A stretch of DNA of 64,000 nt from Pseudomaricurvus sp033283175 (lineage in GTDB: Bacteria; Pseudomonadota; Gammaproteobacteria; Pseudomonadales; Cellvibrionaceae): assembly GCA_033283175.1 (NCBI GenBank), contig JAWMQM010000002.1, forward strand, positions 372,001-436,000, written 5' to 3'. This document shows positions 44,086 to 53,228 of this stretch, piece by piece (within the stretch, counting starts at the first letter, position 1; each line of letters opens with the position of its first letter). The notes under the pieces are model-generated. The model made no database searches. It was not told the origin of the DNA and saw only the letters and a program-made list of their open reading frames with translations. Position numbers and translations under genes: made by a program.

Positions 44086-45006
44086 ATGTCCGAGAAACGA
44101 TTTGATGGTCGGGTGGCGGTCATTACCGGTGCCGGTCGAGGCTTGGGTAAGGCCTACGCACTGCTGCTGGCGGCCAAGGGTGCCAAGGTTGTGGTAAACG
44201 ACCTGGGTGGAAGTTTGCAGGGTGACGGTGTGGACGTTGGTCCTGCCCAGGAAGTGGTGAATGAAATTGTCGCTGCTGGTGGCGAAGCCATTGCCAATAC
44301 CGACAGCGTTGCCACACCGGAAGGTGGTCAGGCAATTATCGACTCTGCCATCAACTCCTGGGGGCGTATCGACATCCTCATTCACAACGCCGGTAATGTG
44401 CGCCCTGCGTTGATCCGTGACATGAGCTACGACGACTTCAACTCCGTGCTGGATGTGCACCTGAAGGGCGCCTTTCACGTGGTCAAACCTGCCATGCCGC
44501 TGATGTGCGACGCCGGCTATGGCCGTATCGTCCTGACGTCTTCCATCGGTGGCTTGTACGGGAATCACAAGGTGGTTAACTATGGCGTCTCAAAGGCGGG
44601 CATGATCGGTTTGTGCAACGTGGTTGCGCTGGAAGGTGCCGAGCACAATGTTACCTGTAACCTGATTGTGCCGGGTGCTGTGACTCGCATGGCCGAGGGT
44701 ATCGATACGTCTGCCTACCCGCCCATGGGTCCTGAACTGGTGGCGCCGGTGGTTGGCTGGTTGTCCCACGATTCCTGCTCGGTCTCTGGAGAAATGTTTG
44801 TATCCATCGCCGGTCGTGTGGCCAAGGCGTTTATCGGTGAGACCGAAGGCGTCTACCAGCCCGAGTGGACCATTGACGACGTAGAGACACAGCTGGAAAG
44901 GATTGGTGATACCACTAATCCGTGGATCCTGCCGGTTGTGCCGGATGCGCACGTCGACCATATCCGCAACAGCTTTGCGATGGCTGTTAAGGGCTCCAAG
45001 GCCTGA
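44086..45006 (+). CDS. MFE-2/17-beta-HSD4-type short-chain dehydrogenase
   Basis: 306 residues from ATG 44086. RVAVITGAGRGLGKAYALLL, KVVVNDLGGSLQGDG and HNAGNVRPALIRDMS match the (R)-3-hydroxyacyl-CoA dehydrogenase domain of peroxisomal MFE-2. The active-site Tyr/Lys is in VNYGVSKAGMIG, and a roughly 60-residue C-terminal extension follows the SDR core. With the double-hotdog proteins it would give the two MFE-2 activities as separate proteins. A paralogue lies at 59070. Confidence 0.88.
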   Translation: MSEKRFDGRVAVITGAGRGLGKAYALLLAAKGAKVVVNDLGGSLQGDGVDVGPAQEVVNEIVAAGGEAIANTDSVATPEGGQAIIDSAINSWGRIDILIHNAGNVRPALIRDMSYDDFNSVLDVHLKGAFHVVKPAMPLMCDAGYGRIVLTSSIGGLYGNHKVVNYGVSKAGMIGLCNVVALEGAEHNVTCNLIVPGAVTRMAEGIDTSAYPPMGPELVAPVVGWLSHDSCSVSGEMFVSIAGRVAKAFIGETEGVYQPEWTIDDVETQLERIGDTTNPWILPVVPDAHVDHIRNSFAMAVKGSKA

Positions 45007-45381
45007 TAGCAGCGCACGGGTTACCGGCATCCGGTGGTATTTCTGACCGCTTGCGATGCCGGTTTCCATCAATCTTTCTGCGTAGGCGGATCGCTTTCCG
45101 GGGACGTTTGCCCCGGCTGTATTTTCTTCTCTCTTCTTTGCTTTGACCCGCTATTAGTACGGACTAATATTCTACTCCGTGTCTCCGTTACGCTCTGAAG
45201 CGGCTTTCAATTGATTCAGGTCAGTCAATAATCATCAGTGTTGTTGCATCCTTGTCTCACAAATCAGGTGATGACAGCCATTCCGGTTTCTCAATAACTT
45301 TTAGACCGGACAAGCCTGATCCGCCAGCTGGCTGTTGAGCGCCAGCCAAAGACAATAGTAAAAAGACAGAGAGGAAGAGCG
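45007..45381. other. Intergenic region upstream of the Rieske gene
   Basis: 375 bases with a T/C-rich tract around 45121-45145 and the palindrome at 45152-45169. No gene supported. Confidence 0.5.
45152..45169. promoter_or_regulatory. Palindrome, candidate operator of the Rieske gene
   Basis: TATTAGTACGGACTAATA: 7-base arms TATTAGT/ACTAATA plus a central CG. Typical size of a TetR- or MarR-type operator. It lies 213 bases upstream of the Rieske ATG; the regulator is unknown. Confidence 0.4.
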
Positions 45382-46743
45382 ATGAGTGAGCAGCAGACCC
45401 CCGGCGCCGGTGAGCGCATGGAGCCGTCCATCATTCCCGTTGAGGCGTACATCTCCGAAGAGTATGTGCACCGTGAGCGCGACAATTTGTGGCGCAAGGT
45501 GTGGCTGCAGGCGGGCAGGGTAGAGGACATCCCCGAGGTGGGTAACTACATTACCTACGATATCCTCGACGATTCCGTGCTGATTGTCCGCAGTGGCCCC
45601 GACGAGATCCGCGCTCACGCCAACGTCTGCACTCACCGTGGCCGCCGGCTGGTAGACACGCCTGCGGGTTGCCGCAACGCCAAGGGCAAGCAGCACAAGT
45701 TTGTCTGTGGCTTTCACGGCTGGAGTTTCAATCCCGATGGCAAGTGCGCGTTTATCCTCGCCAAAGAGGAGTGGCAGGATACCCTCACCGATGAGCGCAC
45801 CCAGTTGGCCAAGGTGAACGTGGACACCTGGGGCGGGTTTATCTGGATCAACCTCGACCCCAACTGTGAACCGCTGCGGGATTATCTGGAGCCGGCGGCG
45901 TCCATGCTGGACCCATTCCAGCTGGAGAATATGCGCTACAAGTGGCGCAAGTTTGTGGAGTTTGACTGCAACTGGAAAGTGGCCCTGGAAGCCTTTGATG
46001 AGACTTACCACATCATGGCAACCCATCCGGAATTCATGGCCTTTGGTGCCCACAAGGGTTGGGCGAAGGCGCAGGGCAAGCACAGCAATATTGGCTACGA
46101 TGCGCCGGAAGGTGAAGAAGAGAACCAGGGCAAGCTGCGGCTTGGTGCCGGCGGTGACCCGCGGGTAGCCACTGCCGAAATGCAGAAGTTTATTCGGGAA
46201 ACGGTCAATGCCGTAACCACCGATACCCTGATCGACGCGGCCGAGCGTCTGGTCGACGAGCTGCCGGAGACAGCTACGCCCGCAGAGGTGTTGAAGTACT
46301 GGCACGAGCGTGCCCGTGGACTGGATGCGGAGCGGGGGGTGTTCTGGCCTGAAGTGCCCTCGGATCATGTGGCTCGCAGCGGTACGGCCTGGCAGTTGTT
46401 CCCCAACGCCCAGATCGGCCATGCGGTCAACAATGCGCTTTGCTACACCGCGCGCCCCAGTGGTTACAACCCCAACAAGTGCATCTTCGAAGTGGCCGCG
46501 CTGGAGTTGTTCCCGGCTGGCCAGGAGCCGGCTACCGAATGGGTGAGGGGCGAGCCCTGTGCTGAGGACTTTGGCCCGGTGATTAACCAGGACTTCTCCA
46601 ACATGGCAGCGGTGCAGGCGGGCATGAGAAATGGCCTCTATCGCGGCAACATCCCCAACCCCAAGGCAGAGGGTGCGGTAATCAGCCTGCACCGTAATCT
46701 CGCCAAATACATGGGTTCAGGTCAGCCTGAGAAAATTGACTAA
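45382..46743 (+). CDS. Rieske non-heme iron oxygenase, alpha subunit
   Basis: 453 residues. The Rieske 2Fe-2S site is CTHRGRRL...VCGFHGW, with 23 residues between the Cys-x-His and Cys-x2-His pairs instead of the usual 16-18, so the loop has an insertion with an extra Cys. The mononuclear iron site is EAFDETYHIMATHPE (His-x4-His), and an Asp/Glu bridge residue precedes it. Catalyses O2-dependent hydroxylation or demethylation in the cytoplasm. No reductase, ferredoxin or classical beta subunit is encoded nearby, so electrons must come from elsewhere. Confidence 0.92.
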   Translation: MSEQQTPGAGERMEPSIIPVEAYISEEYVHRERDNLWRKVWLQAGRVEDIPEVGNYITYDILDDSVLIVRSGPDEIRAHANVCTHRGRRLVDTPAGCRNAKGKQHKFVCGFHGWSFNPDGKCAFILAKEEWQDTLTDERTQLAKVNVDTWGGFIWINLDPNCEPLRDYLEPAASMLDPFQLENMRYKWRKFVEFDCNWKVALEAFDETYHIMATHPEFMAFGAHKGWAKAQGKHSNIGYDAPEGEEENQGKLRLGAGGDPRVATAEMQKFIRETVNAVTTDTLIDAAERLVDELPETATPAEVLKYWHERARGLDAERGVFWPEVPSDHVARSGTAWQLFPNAQIGHAVNNALCYTARPSGYNPNKCIFEVAALELFPAGQEPATEWVRGEPCAEDFGPVINQDFSNMAAVQAGMRNGLYRGNIPNPKAEGAVISLHRNLAKYMGSGQPEKID

Positions 46744-46772
46744 CCTGATGTCTGCTCTTAGATAAGCCCTGT

Positions 46773-46806
46773 AAGCCCATGAATATCAGGGGCTTTTTGT
46801 TTTTTA
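46773..46806 (+). terminator. Terminator after the Rieske gene
   Basis: AAGCCC...GGGGCTT imperfect stem with a short loop, followed by TTTTTGTTTTTT. Confidence 0.7.
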
Positions 46807-46852
46807 ATATACAGCGGAATTTGTTGCTCACAGACGTGATGTTTATCGACAG

Positions 46853-46870
46853 GTTGACGTTAACGTCAAC
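46853..46870. promoter_or_regulatory. LiuR-type operator upstream of the MerR gene
   Basis: GTTGACGTTAACGTCAAC, a perfect 18-bp palindrome. The left half contains a -35-like TTGACG, and TAGCAT sits 17 bases after it, so the operator overlaps the promoter as expected for MerR proteins. It is 49 bases before the regulator's ATG, and its form agrees with the operator type described for LiuR. Confidence 0.7.
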
Positions 46871-46918
46871 GGCAGATAGCATCAGGGGCAATAAAAACAG
46901 CTGACGGTATTACACCCA

Positions 46919-47299
46919 ATGGCGACTGAGTACTCTATTTCGGACCTTGCAGCCGAATTCGATATCACCACCCGTACGATCCGCTTCTACGAAGAGAAGG
47001 GGTTGCTGGCGCCGCAGCGCAGTGGCAATTCACGGATTTACACGCCCGCCGAGCGTACCAAGCTGAAGCTGATCCTGCGCGGCAAGCGTCTGGGGTTCAC
47101 CCTGGAAGAGAGCCGTTCCATCATCGAGATGTACGACCCCGAACACGGTAATACGGACCAGCTGCAATCGCTGCTGGCAAAAATTCGCGAAAAGCAGGCC
47201 CACCTTGAGCAGCAGCTGCACGACATCGAAGTGATGATGGTTGACCTGGGCGAGGCTGAAAAAAACTGCCTCGATGCCATTGCGGCAGAGGAGGCCTGA
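46919..47299 (+). CDS. liuR: MerR-family regulator, LiuR-like
   Basis: 126 residues. YSISDLAAEFDITTRTIRFY and EEKGLLAPQRSGNSRIYTPA form the MerR wHTH; KREKQ-type dimerisation helix follows (LLAKIREKQAHLEQQL). It has few Cys, so a metal sensor is unlikely. It resembles LiuR, the regulator of branched-chain amino acid and isovalerate degradation, and directly precedes carboxylase genes of that pathway. The palindrome upstream suggests autoregulation. Confidence 0.87.
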   Translation: MATEYSISDLAAEFDITTRTIRFYEEKGLLAPQRSGNSRIYTPAERTKLKLILRGKRLGFTLEESRSIIEMYDPEHGNTDQLQSLLAKIREKQAHLEQQLHDIEVMMVDLGEAEKNCLDAIAAEEA

Positions 47300-47430
47300 A
47301 CCCGCTGCTCCAACAGCAACCGACATCCGGATTCAGCGTTCAGCCTCAGACGGCTGACGACTGCAGACAACAATAACAAACACGTTTTCACAAACGCCCG
47401 AATCACAACGCCCATTGACGGATTAGCGAT

Positions 47431-49038
47431 ATGGCCATCATAAAATCAAAAGTGAATACACGCAGTGAGGAATTCGCAGTCAATACCGAGCACATGGCGG
47501 CTCAGGTAAATGACCTGCGGCAGAAGTTGGAAGAGATCAAGCTTGGCGGTGGCGAGGAGTACCAGAACCGCCACAAGTCCCGTGGCAAACTGTTGCCCCG
47601 TGAGCGCATCAACCACCTGATCGATCCCGGCTCCCCGTTCCTGGAGCTCTCCCAGTTGGCTGCCTACGGCGTCTACGACGAGGATGTGCCCGCCGCTGGC
47701 ATCATTGCCGGTATCGGCCGGGTCGAAGGTCGCGAGTGCATGATCGTCGCCAACGATGCCACGGTAAAAGGCGGTTCCTATTACCCGCTAAGCGTTAAAA
47801 AGCACATCCGCGCCCAGACCATTGCCGAGCAGAACCATCTGCCCTGTATCTATCTGGTGGATTCCGGTGGTGCCAACCTGCCGCGACAGGATGAGGTCTT
47901 CCCGGATCGCGAACACTTCGGCCGCATCTTTTTCAACCAGGCCAACATGTCGGCGCAGAATATTCCCCAGATCGCCTGTGTGATGGGCTCCTGTACCGCA
48001 GGCGGCGCCTACGTGCCGGCGATGGCGGATGAGTCCATTATCGTCAAGGAGCAGGGCACCATTTTCCTCGCAGGCCCGCCATTGGTTAAAGCGGCTACCG
48101 GTGAAGTGGTGAGTGCCGAGGATCTGGGCGGTGCTGACGTACACTGTCGAACTTCAGGGGTCTCGGACCACTACGCGCAGAACGATCACCACGCCCTGCA
48201 ATTGACCCGTCAATGCATTGCCCGCCTGAACCGCGTCAAGCCCATGGGACTGGATATCCGCGAGCCGGTTGAGCCGCTGTACGATGCGAGGGAGATTTAC
48301 GGCATCATCCCGAAAGATTCCCGCCAGCCCTACGACGTGCGGGAAATCATAGCCCGGGTGGTGGACGGCTCCGAATTCGATGAGTTTAAAGCGCTCTACG
48401 GCACCACCCTGATTACCGGCTTTGCCCGCATTTACGGCTACCCGGTCGGCATTGTGGCCAACAACGGCATTCTCTTCGGTGAGTCCGCGCAGAAAGGCGC
48501 GCACTTTATCGAGCTCTGTGCCCAGCGCAAGATTCCGCTGGTATTCCTGCAGAACATTACCGGCTTTATGGTGGGGCGCCAGTACGAAGCCGGTGGTATC
48601 GCCAAGCACGGTGCCAAGATGGTGACCGCTGTGGCCTGCGCCAAGGTGCCCAAGCTTACCGTACTGATCGGTGGTTCATTCGGTGCCGGCAACTACGGTA
48701 TGTGTGGTCGTGCCTACGATCCGCGCTTCCTGTTTATGTGGCCCAACGCCCGCATCTCGGTAATGGGGGGCGAACAGGCTGCCGGTGTTATGGCGCAACT
48801 GCGTCGCGATCAGATAGAGAAGAAGGGCGGTGAGTGGAGTCCGGCGGAAGAGGCCGAGTACAAGAAGCCAATCCTCGATACCTACGAACAACAGGGGCAC
48901 CCGTACTACGCCTCGGCCAGGCTCTGGGACGACGGTGTTATTGATCCGGCAGAAACCCGCATGACCCTGGGGCTGGCGCTGTCAGCTGCTCTCAACAAAC
49001 CGCTGGAGGACACCCAGTTCGGTGTCTTCCGCATGTAA
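47431..49038 (+). CDS. liuB: 3-methylcrotonyl-CoA carboxylase, carboxyltransferase (beta) subunit
   Basis: 535 residues. GAP-type landmarks of the acyl-CoA carboxyltransferase family: RGKLLPRERINHLIDPGSPF, YLVDSGGANLPRQDEVFPD, MGSCTAGGAYVPAMADE, GGSFGAGNYGMCGRAYDP and MGGEQAAGVMA. Sequence and operon are those of methylcrotonyl-CoA carboxylase in leucine degradation; geranyl-CoA carboxylase (AtuC) is close, but the LiuR-like regulator favours LiuB. It works with the biotin subunit at 49866. Confidence 0.9.
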   Translation: MAIIKSKVNTRSEEFAVNTEHMAAQVNDLRQKLEEIKLGGGEEYQNRHKSRGKLLPRERINHLIDPGSPFLELSQLAAYGVYDEDVPAAGIIAGIGRVEGRECMIVANDATVKGGSYYPLSVKKHIRAQTIAEQNHLPCIYLVDSGGANLPRQDEVFPDREHFGRIFFNQANMSAQNIPQIACVMGSCTAGGAYVPAMADESIIVKEQGTIFLAGPPLVKAATGEVVSAEDLGGADVHCRTSGVSDHYAQNDHHALQLTRQCIARLNRVKPMGLDIREPVEPLYDAREIYGIIPKDSRQPYDVREIIARVVDGSEFDEFKALYGTTLITGFARIYGYPVGIVANNGILFGESAQKGAHFIELCAQRKIPLVFLQNITGFMVGRQYEAGGIAKHGAKMVTAVACAKVPKLTVLIGGSFGAGNYGMCGRAYDPRFLFMWPNARISVMGGEQAAGVMAQLRRDQIEKKGGEWSPAEEAEYKKPILDTYEQQGHPYYASARLWDDGVIDPAETRMTLGLALSAALNKPLEDTQFGVFRM

Positions 49039-49061
49039 GTGCGGTGGCAGGAGAGAGAACT

Positions 49062-49853
49062 ATGACAGAACAAACGATTCGTACCCATATCGACGAGCGC
49101 GGTGTGGCCACCGTCACCATGAATCGCCCGGACAAGCACAATGCCTTTGATGACGGTGTTATCGCCGAGCTCACCAGCGCGTTTCAGGCGCTGGCCGAAA
49201 GCCCCTCTGTGCGGGTCATGATCCTGGCCGCGGAAGGCAAGAGCTTCTCCGCCGGCGCCGACCTTGGTTGGATGCAGCGCATGGCCGGTTACAGTTACGA
49301 CGAAAACCTGCGCGACGCCAATGCCCTGGCCAATATGCTGCTGACACTCAATACCTTGCCGTTTCCAACCATTGCCCGGGTACAGGGTGCCGCGTTTGGC
49401 GGTGCAGTTGGACTGGTGAGTTGTTGCGACATGGCAGTCGCGGCCCCCAAAGCCAGCTTCAGTCTCAGTGAAGTCAAAATCGGACTTATCCCGGCAACCA
49501 TCAGCCCTTATGTAATGGCAGCCATAGGCCAGCGCGCCTGCCGCCGTTACTTTATGACTGCAGAGCGCTTTTCGGCGGAAACCGCCGCGCAACTGGGACT
49601 GGTTTCCGAGCTCGTGGATGCTGACTTACTCGACAATCGTATTGCTGAACTGGTGGATACGCTGCTGGCCAATAGCCCTGCAGCCATCCGGGCGGCCAAA
49701 CGGCTGGTACTTGATATCGAAAACCGCGTGTTATCAGACGATCTGATTGCCGATAGCAGCGAGCGCATTGCCACCATCCGCGTCTCCGCTGAAGGGCAGG
49801 AAGGACTGAACGCGTTTTTGCAAAAACGCCCCGCCAGCTGGATCAACGGTTAA
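49062..49853 (+). CDS. liuC: Enoyl-CoA hydratase, probable methylglutaconyl-CoA hydratase
   Basis: 263 residues from ATG 49062 (GGAGAGA upstream; ATG 49044 would extend by six residues). Crotonase fold: FSAGADLGWMQRMA and AAFGGAVGLVSCCDMAVAAP carry the oxyanion hole, with SEVKIGLIPATISPYV further on. Position between the two carboxylase subunits and these motifs fit LiuC. Confidence 0.88.
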   Translation: MTEQTIRTHIDERGVATVTMNRPDKHNAFDDGVIAELTSAFQALAESPSVRVMILAAEGKSFSAGADLGWMQRMAGYSYDENLRDANALANMLLTLNTLPFPTIARVQGAAFGGAVGLVSCCDMAVAAPKASFSLSEVKIGLIPATISPYVMAAIGQRACRRYFMTAERFSAETAAQLGLVSELVDADLLDNRIAELVDTLLANSPAAIRAAKRLVLDIENRVLSDDLIADSSERIATIRVSAEGQEGLNAFLQKRPASWING

Positions 49854-49865
49854 AGGACAAGAAAA

Positions 49866-51881
49866 ATGTTTAATAAAATCCTGATTGCCAACCGCGGTGA
49901 AATTGCCTGCCGCGTGATTAAAACCGCCCGCAAGCTGGGTATCGCCACAGTTGCAGTCTACTCCGATGCCGATGCCAATGCCCTGCATGTGGCCATGGCC
50001 GATGAGGCTGTACACATCGGTGGTGCACCGTCCCGGGAGTCCTATCTGGTGATTGAGCGGGTGATCGAAGCCGCGAAAAAAACCGGTGCCGAAGCGATTC
50101 ACCCCGGCTACGGCTTCCTCAGTGAAAACTCCGAATTTTGCCGCGCCTGTGACGCTGCAGGTATTGTGTTTATCGGTCCACCTGTGGGTGCCATTGAAGC
50201 CATGGGTTCCAAGTCTGCCGCCAAACGCATTATGGAAGCGGCGGATGTACCCCTGGTACCCGGTTACCACGGCGAAGACCAGGACCCGGCACTGCTGAAG
50301 AAGGCCGCTGACGAAATGGGCTACCCGGTGTTGCTGAAGGCCACCGCCGGTGGTGGCGGTAAGGGTATGCGCCAGGTGTGGTCGGCGAACGAATTCGACG
50401 AGGGTCTCGCCGCCGCCAAACGCGAAGCCATGAACGGCTTTGGCGATGACCGCATGCTGGTGGAGAAGTACCTTACCAAACCGCGGCACGTCGAGATTCA
50501 GGTGTTCTGCGATCAGCATGGTAACGGTGTGTTTCTGGCAGAGCGTGACTGCTCCGTGCAGCGCCGTCACCAGAAGGTGATTGAAGAAGCGCCGGCTCCC
50601 GGGGTGGACCAGGCGCTGCGTAACAAGATGGGTGAGGCGGCCCTACAGGCAGCCAAGGCCATCGACTATGTCGGTGCCGGCACGGTCGAGTTTCTGCTGG
50701 ATGAAGACGGCTCTTTCTATTTCATGGAGATGAACACCCGTCTGCAGGTAGAGCATCCGGTGACCGAAATGATCACCGGTCAGGACCTGGTGGAGTGGCA
50801 GTTGCGCGTCGCCTACGGTGAAAACCTGCCATTGACCCAGGAGCAGGTGCAGATCAAGGGACATGCCTTCGAAGCCCGCATCTATGCTGAAGACCCGGCC
50901 AACGACTTCCTGCCGGTAACCGGCACCCTGTCGTTCCTGGAGCCGCCGGAAGAGAGCCGCCATGTGCGCGTGGATACCGGCGTATTGCAGGGCGATGAGG
51001 TGAGTGTGTTCTACGACCCGATGATCGCCAAACTGATTGTCTGGGACGAAGACCGCGATGCCGCCCTGCGTCGGCTGGGCAAGGCGCTGAGCGAGTACCG
51101 TATCAGCGGCATGACCACCAACGTGGATTTCCTCTACAACCTGGCCACCTGTGAACCGTTTAAGGCCGCGGAGCTGGATACCGGTTTTATCGGCAAGCAC
51201 CACGACAAGATTTTCCACGATGGTGAGCAGGATGTTGCAGCCGGCGCGACACTGGCTGCACTCTATCTGGTGATGCGTCGCGCGGCGGATGCCCGCAGTG
51301 GCACTGCCGCCGCCCATGATCCGTTCTCACCCTGGAACCAGAGCAGTGCCTGGCGCCTGAACGAGCCTCATGTGCACCTGTTTGAGCTGGCCTTGCAGGG
51401 GCAGCAATTCCCCGTGGTGGTTGAGCAGCTGGGGCAGGGCAGTGGTATCAGCTACAACATTACAGTGGCCGGTAAGACCGTCCGTGCACAGGGTAAGTTG
51501 GCAGGCAATGATCTGTACGCGGATATCGACGGTTATCGCTTCCGCGCCACCGTTGCTGAACACGACGGGGTCTACAGCCTCTACACCCGGGAGTCCGCAC
51601 TGCAGTTCAGCCAGGTGGCCGCCGACCTGGGCGCAGAGGATGCAGGCTCCGGTGATGCGGCCCTGTGTGCGCCGATGAACGGTACCATTGTCACGCTGTT
51701 GGTGGAGCCGGGCAGTGAGGTGAAAAAAGAGGCCGCACTGCTGGTGATGGAGGCGATGAAGATGGAGCACACCATTCGCGCACCGGCAGACGGTACAGTA
51801 AAGGCGTTCTACTACGCCGCTGGTGACCTTGTTGAAGGTGGGGCTGACCTGCTGGACTTTGAAGTGGCTGCAGAGGAGTAG
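49866..51881 (+). CDS. liuD: 3-methylcrotonyl-CoA carboxylase, biotin-carrying (alpha) subunit
   Basis: 671 residues. Biotin carboxylase part: FNKILIANRGEIACRVIKTA, HPGYGFLSENSEF, ATP-grasp KATAGGGGKGMRQV and MNTRLQVEHPVTEM. The linker domain (about 450-590) is followed by the biotinyl domain with the lysine in VMEAMKMEHTIRAP. Requires biotin ligase. Separated from liuC by 12 bases and ended by a strong terminator. Confidence 0.93.
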   Translation: MFNKILIANRGEIACRVIKTARKLGIATVAVYSDADANALHVAMADEAVHIGGAPSRESYLVIERVIEAAKKTGAEAIHPGYGFLSENSEFCRACDAAGIVFIGPPVGAIEAMGSKSAAKRIMEAADVPLVPGYHGEDQDPALLKKAADEMGYPVLLKATAGGGGKGMRQVWSANEFDEGLAAAKREAMNGFGDDRMLVEKYLTKPRHVEIQVFCDQHGNGVFLAERDCSVQRRHQKVIEEAPAPGVDQALRNKMGEAALQAAKAIDYVGAGTVEFLLDEDGSFYFMEMNTRLQVEHPVTEMITGQDLVEWQLRVAYGENLPLTQEQVQIKGHAFEARIYAEDPANDFLPVTGTLSFLEPPEESRHVRVDTGVLQGDEVSVFYDPMIAKLIVWDEDRDAALRRLGKALSEYRISGMTTNVDFLYNLATCEPFKAAELDTGFIGKHHDKIFHDGEQDVAAGATLAALYLVMRRAADARSGTAAAHDPFSPWNQSSAWRLNEPHVHLFELALQGQQFPVVVEQLGQGSGISYNITVAGKTVRAQGKLAGNDLYADIDGYRFRATVAEHDGVYSLYTRESALQFSQVAADLGAEDAGSGDAALCAPMNGTIVTLLVEPGSEVKKEAALLVMEAMKMEHTIRAPADGTVKAFYYAAGDLVEGGADLLDFEVAAEE

Positions 51882-51901
51882 TTACCACTCGAACAGGTGA
51901 T

Positions 51902-51930
51902 AAAAAACGGGGCAGTGCCCCGTTTTTTTT
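51902..51930. terminator. Bidirectional terminator between liuD and the MHYT gene
   Basis: AAAAAACGGGGC-AGT-GCCCCGTTTTTTTT. Confidence 0.93.
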
Positions 51931-51962
51931 ATGACCACTATCAAGCCGCCATTAACCTGCAG

Positions 51963-53228
51963 TCATGCCACTACAGTGCTGACCGAAGCCTCCTGTGATT
52001 CATACCGTGCCCTGATAACCTGCGCCTGGCGGATCAGCAAGCGGCTGATGGCGCCGGCTGCGGGGTAGGAGCAGTAGCCGATACCAAACGGGTAGGCCGC
52101 GGCTTGGGGGCGGGCCTGGGTTGCCAGTCGGCGGGCTATCTCCTGCGCCTGTCGCTGCAGGGTATTGGCGCTGCTTAACGGCAGGACAGCGATAAAGCCA
52201 TTGGTGTTATAGCGGCAGAGGTATACGTTCCGGGTGAAGCTTTGCCCAAGAGTGCTGGCAAAACGCAGTGCGTATTCCTGAGCGGCCTGTTCGCCCTGTT
52301 GGTTGGCTATCCTGCGGTAATCTCCCAGTTCAAAATAGAGCAGGCTGAAGGGCTCTCGGTTGCCCTCAAGGGCGGATTGCAGGCGCTGGTTCAGGTGCGC
52401 CTCAAGGGCTGTGCGGTTGGGCAGGCCGGTATTGCTATCGTTAAATGCCGCGTGGGCAATCGCTTCGGCAGCGGCTTTCTCCGCCTGCCGGGCGCGCTCC
52501 AGCTCGCGGAAGTCTGCAAAGGCGATATAGACCAACAGCAGCAGAAAGATCGACGCGGCTATCGCGGTCGGGATGCCCATCCAGTTTCCACGCAGTGAGT
52601 TGGCTGCCGGCATGGTCGCCTCCATGGGGAAGCTCACTGCCGCCATACCCGTGTAGTGCATGCCACAAACAGCCAGGCCCATCACCAGCGCCGCTGCTGC
52701 TTTCACCAGTATGCTGTAGCGCCGGGGCACTCGCTCGATGTTGCGACAGATCACCATGGCCGCGCCGGAGGCCACCACGGCAATCACACCGGACAAGGCG
52801 ACCAGCAGCGTGTTGTATTCCATGGACGGGTCCATTTTCATGGCGTACATGCCGCAGTAGTGCATGGTAAATACGCCCATTCCCATGATGACGGCATGTG
52901 CCAGTAATTGCGGGGTGGTGACCGTCTCCCGGGCGATTGCCCTGAGGCCAAGGGCAGATGACAGCACAGCGAGCACCAGGGAGGTGGCGGTGAGAGTCAG
53001 GTCAAAACTCATCTCCATGTGCATGGGCATCTGATAGGCGCTCATGCCGACAAAATGCATGGACCAGATGCCGCCGCCGAGACAGAGTGCGCCAGCCCAG
53101 AACCAGAAGGCCTTGCTGCCTCCCGACAGGCTGCGCACCCGGGTGCCAAAGTAGATAGCAGAAAATGCCGCAATCACAGCGACACAATACGACGCCGCGA
53201 CCAGCTCAAGATCGTAGGACCCTTCCAT
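51963..53228 (-). CDS. MHYT-domain membrane sensor with degenerate GGDEF domain
   Basis: 421 residues from ATG 53228, which has GGGGGAG 5 bases upstream. The N-terminal seven-helix MHYT domain has its three repeats: WSMHFVGMSAYQMP, FTMHYCGMYAMKM and GMHYTGMAAVSF, thought to bind copper and sense O2, CO or NO. The C-terminal GGDEF-like domain (about 265-405) starts NDSNTGLPNRTALEAHL, but the signature GGDEF is replaced by YNTNGF, so cyclase activity is not expected. No EAL domain. Probably a c-di-GMP- or protein-binding output. Confidence 0.88.
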   Translation of the reverse strand: MEGSYDLELVAASYCVAVIAAFSAIYFGTRVRSLSGGSKAFWFWAGALCLGGGIWSMHFVGMSAYQMPMHMEMSFDLTLTATSLVLAVLSSALGLRAIARETVTTPQLLAHAVIMGMGVFTMHYCGMYAMKMDPSMEYNTLLVALSGVIAVVASGAAMVICRNIERVPRRYSILVKAAAALVMGLAVCGMHYTGMAAVSFPMEATMPAANSLRGNWMGIPTAIAASIFLLLLVYIAFADFRELERARQAEKAAAEAIAHAAFNDSNTGLPNRTALEAHLNQRLQSALEGNREPFSLLYFELGDYRRIANQQGEQAAQEYALRFASTLGQSFTRNVYLCRYNTNGFIAVLPLSSANTLQRQAQEIARRLATQARPQAAAYPFGIGYCSYPAAGAISRLLIRQAQVIRARYESQEASVSTVVA

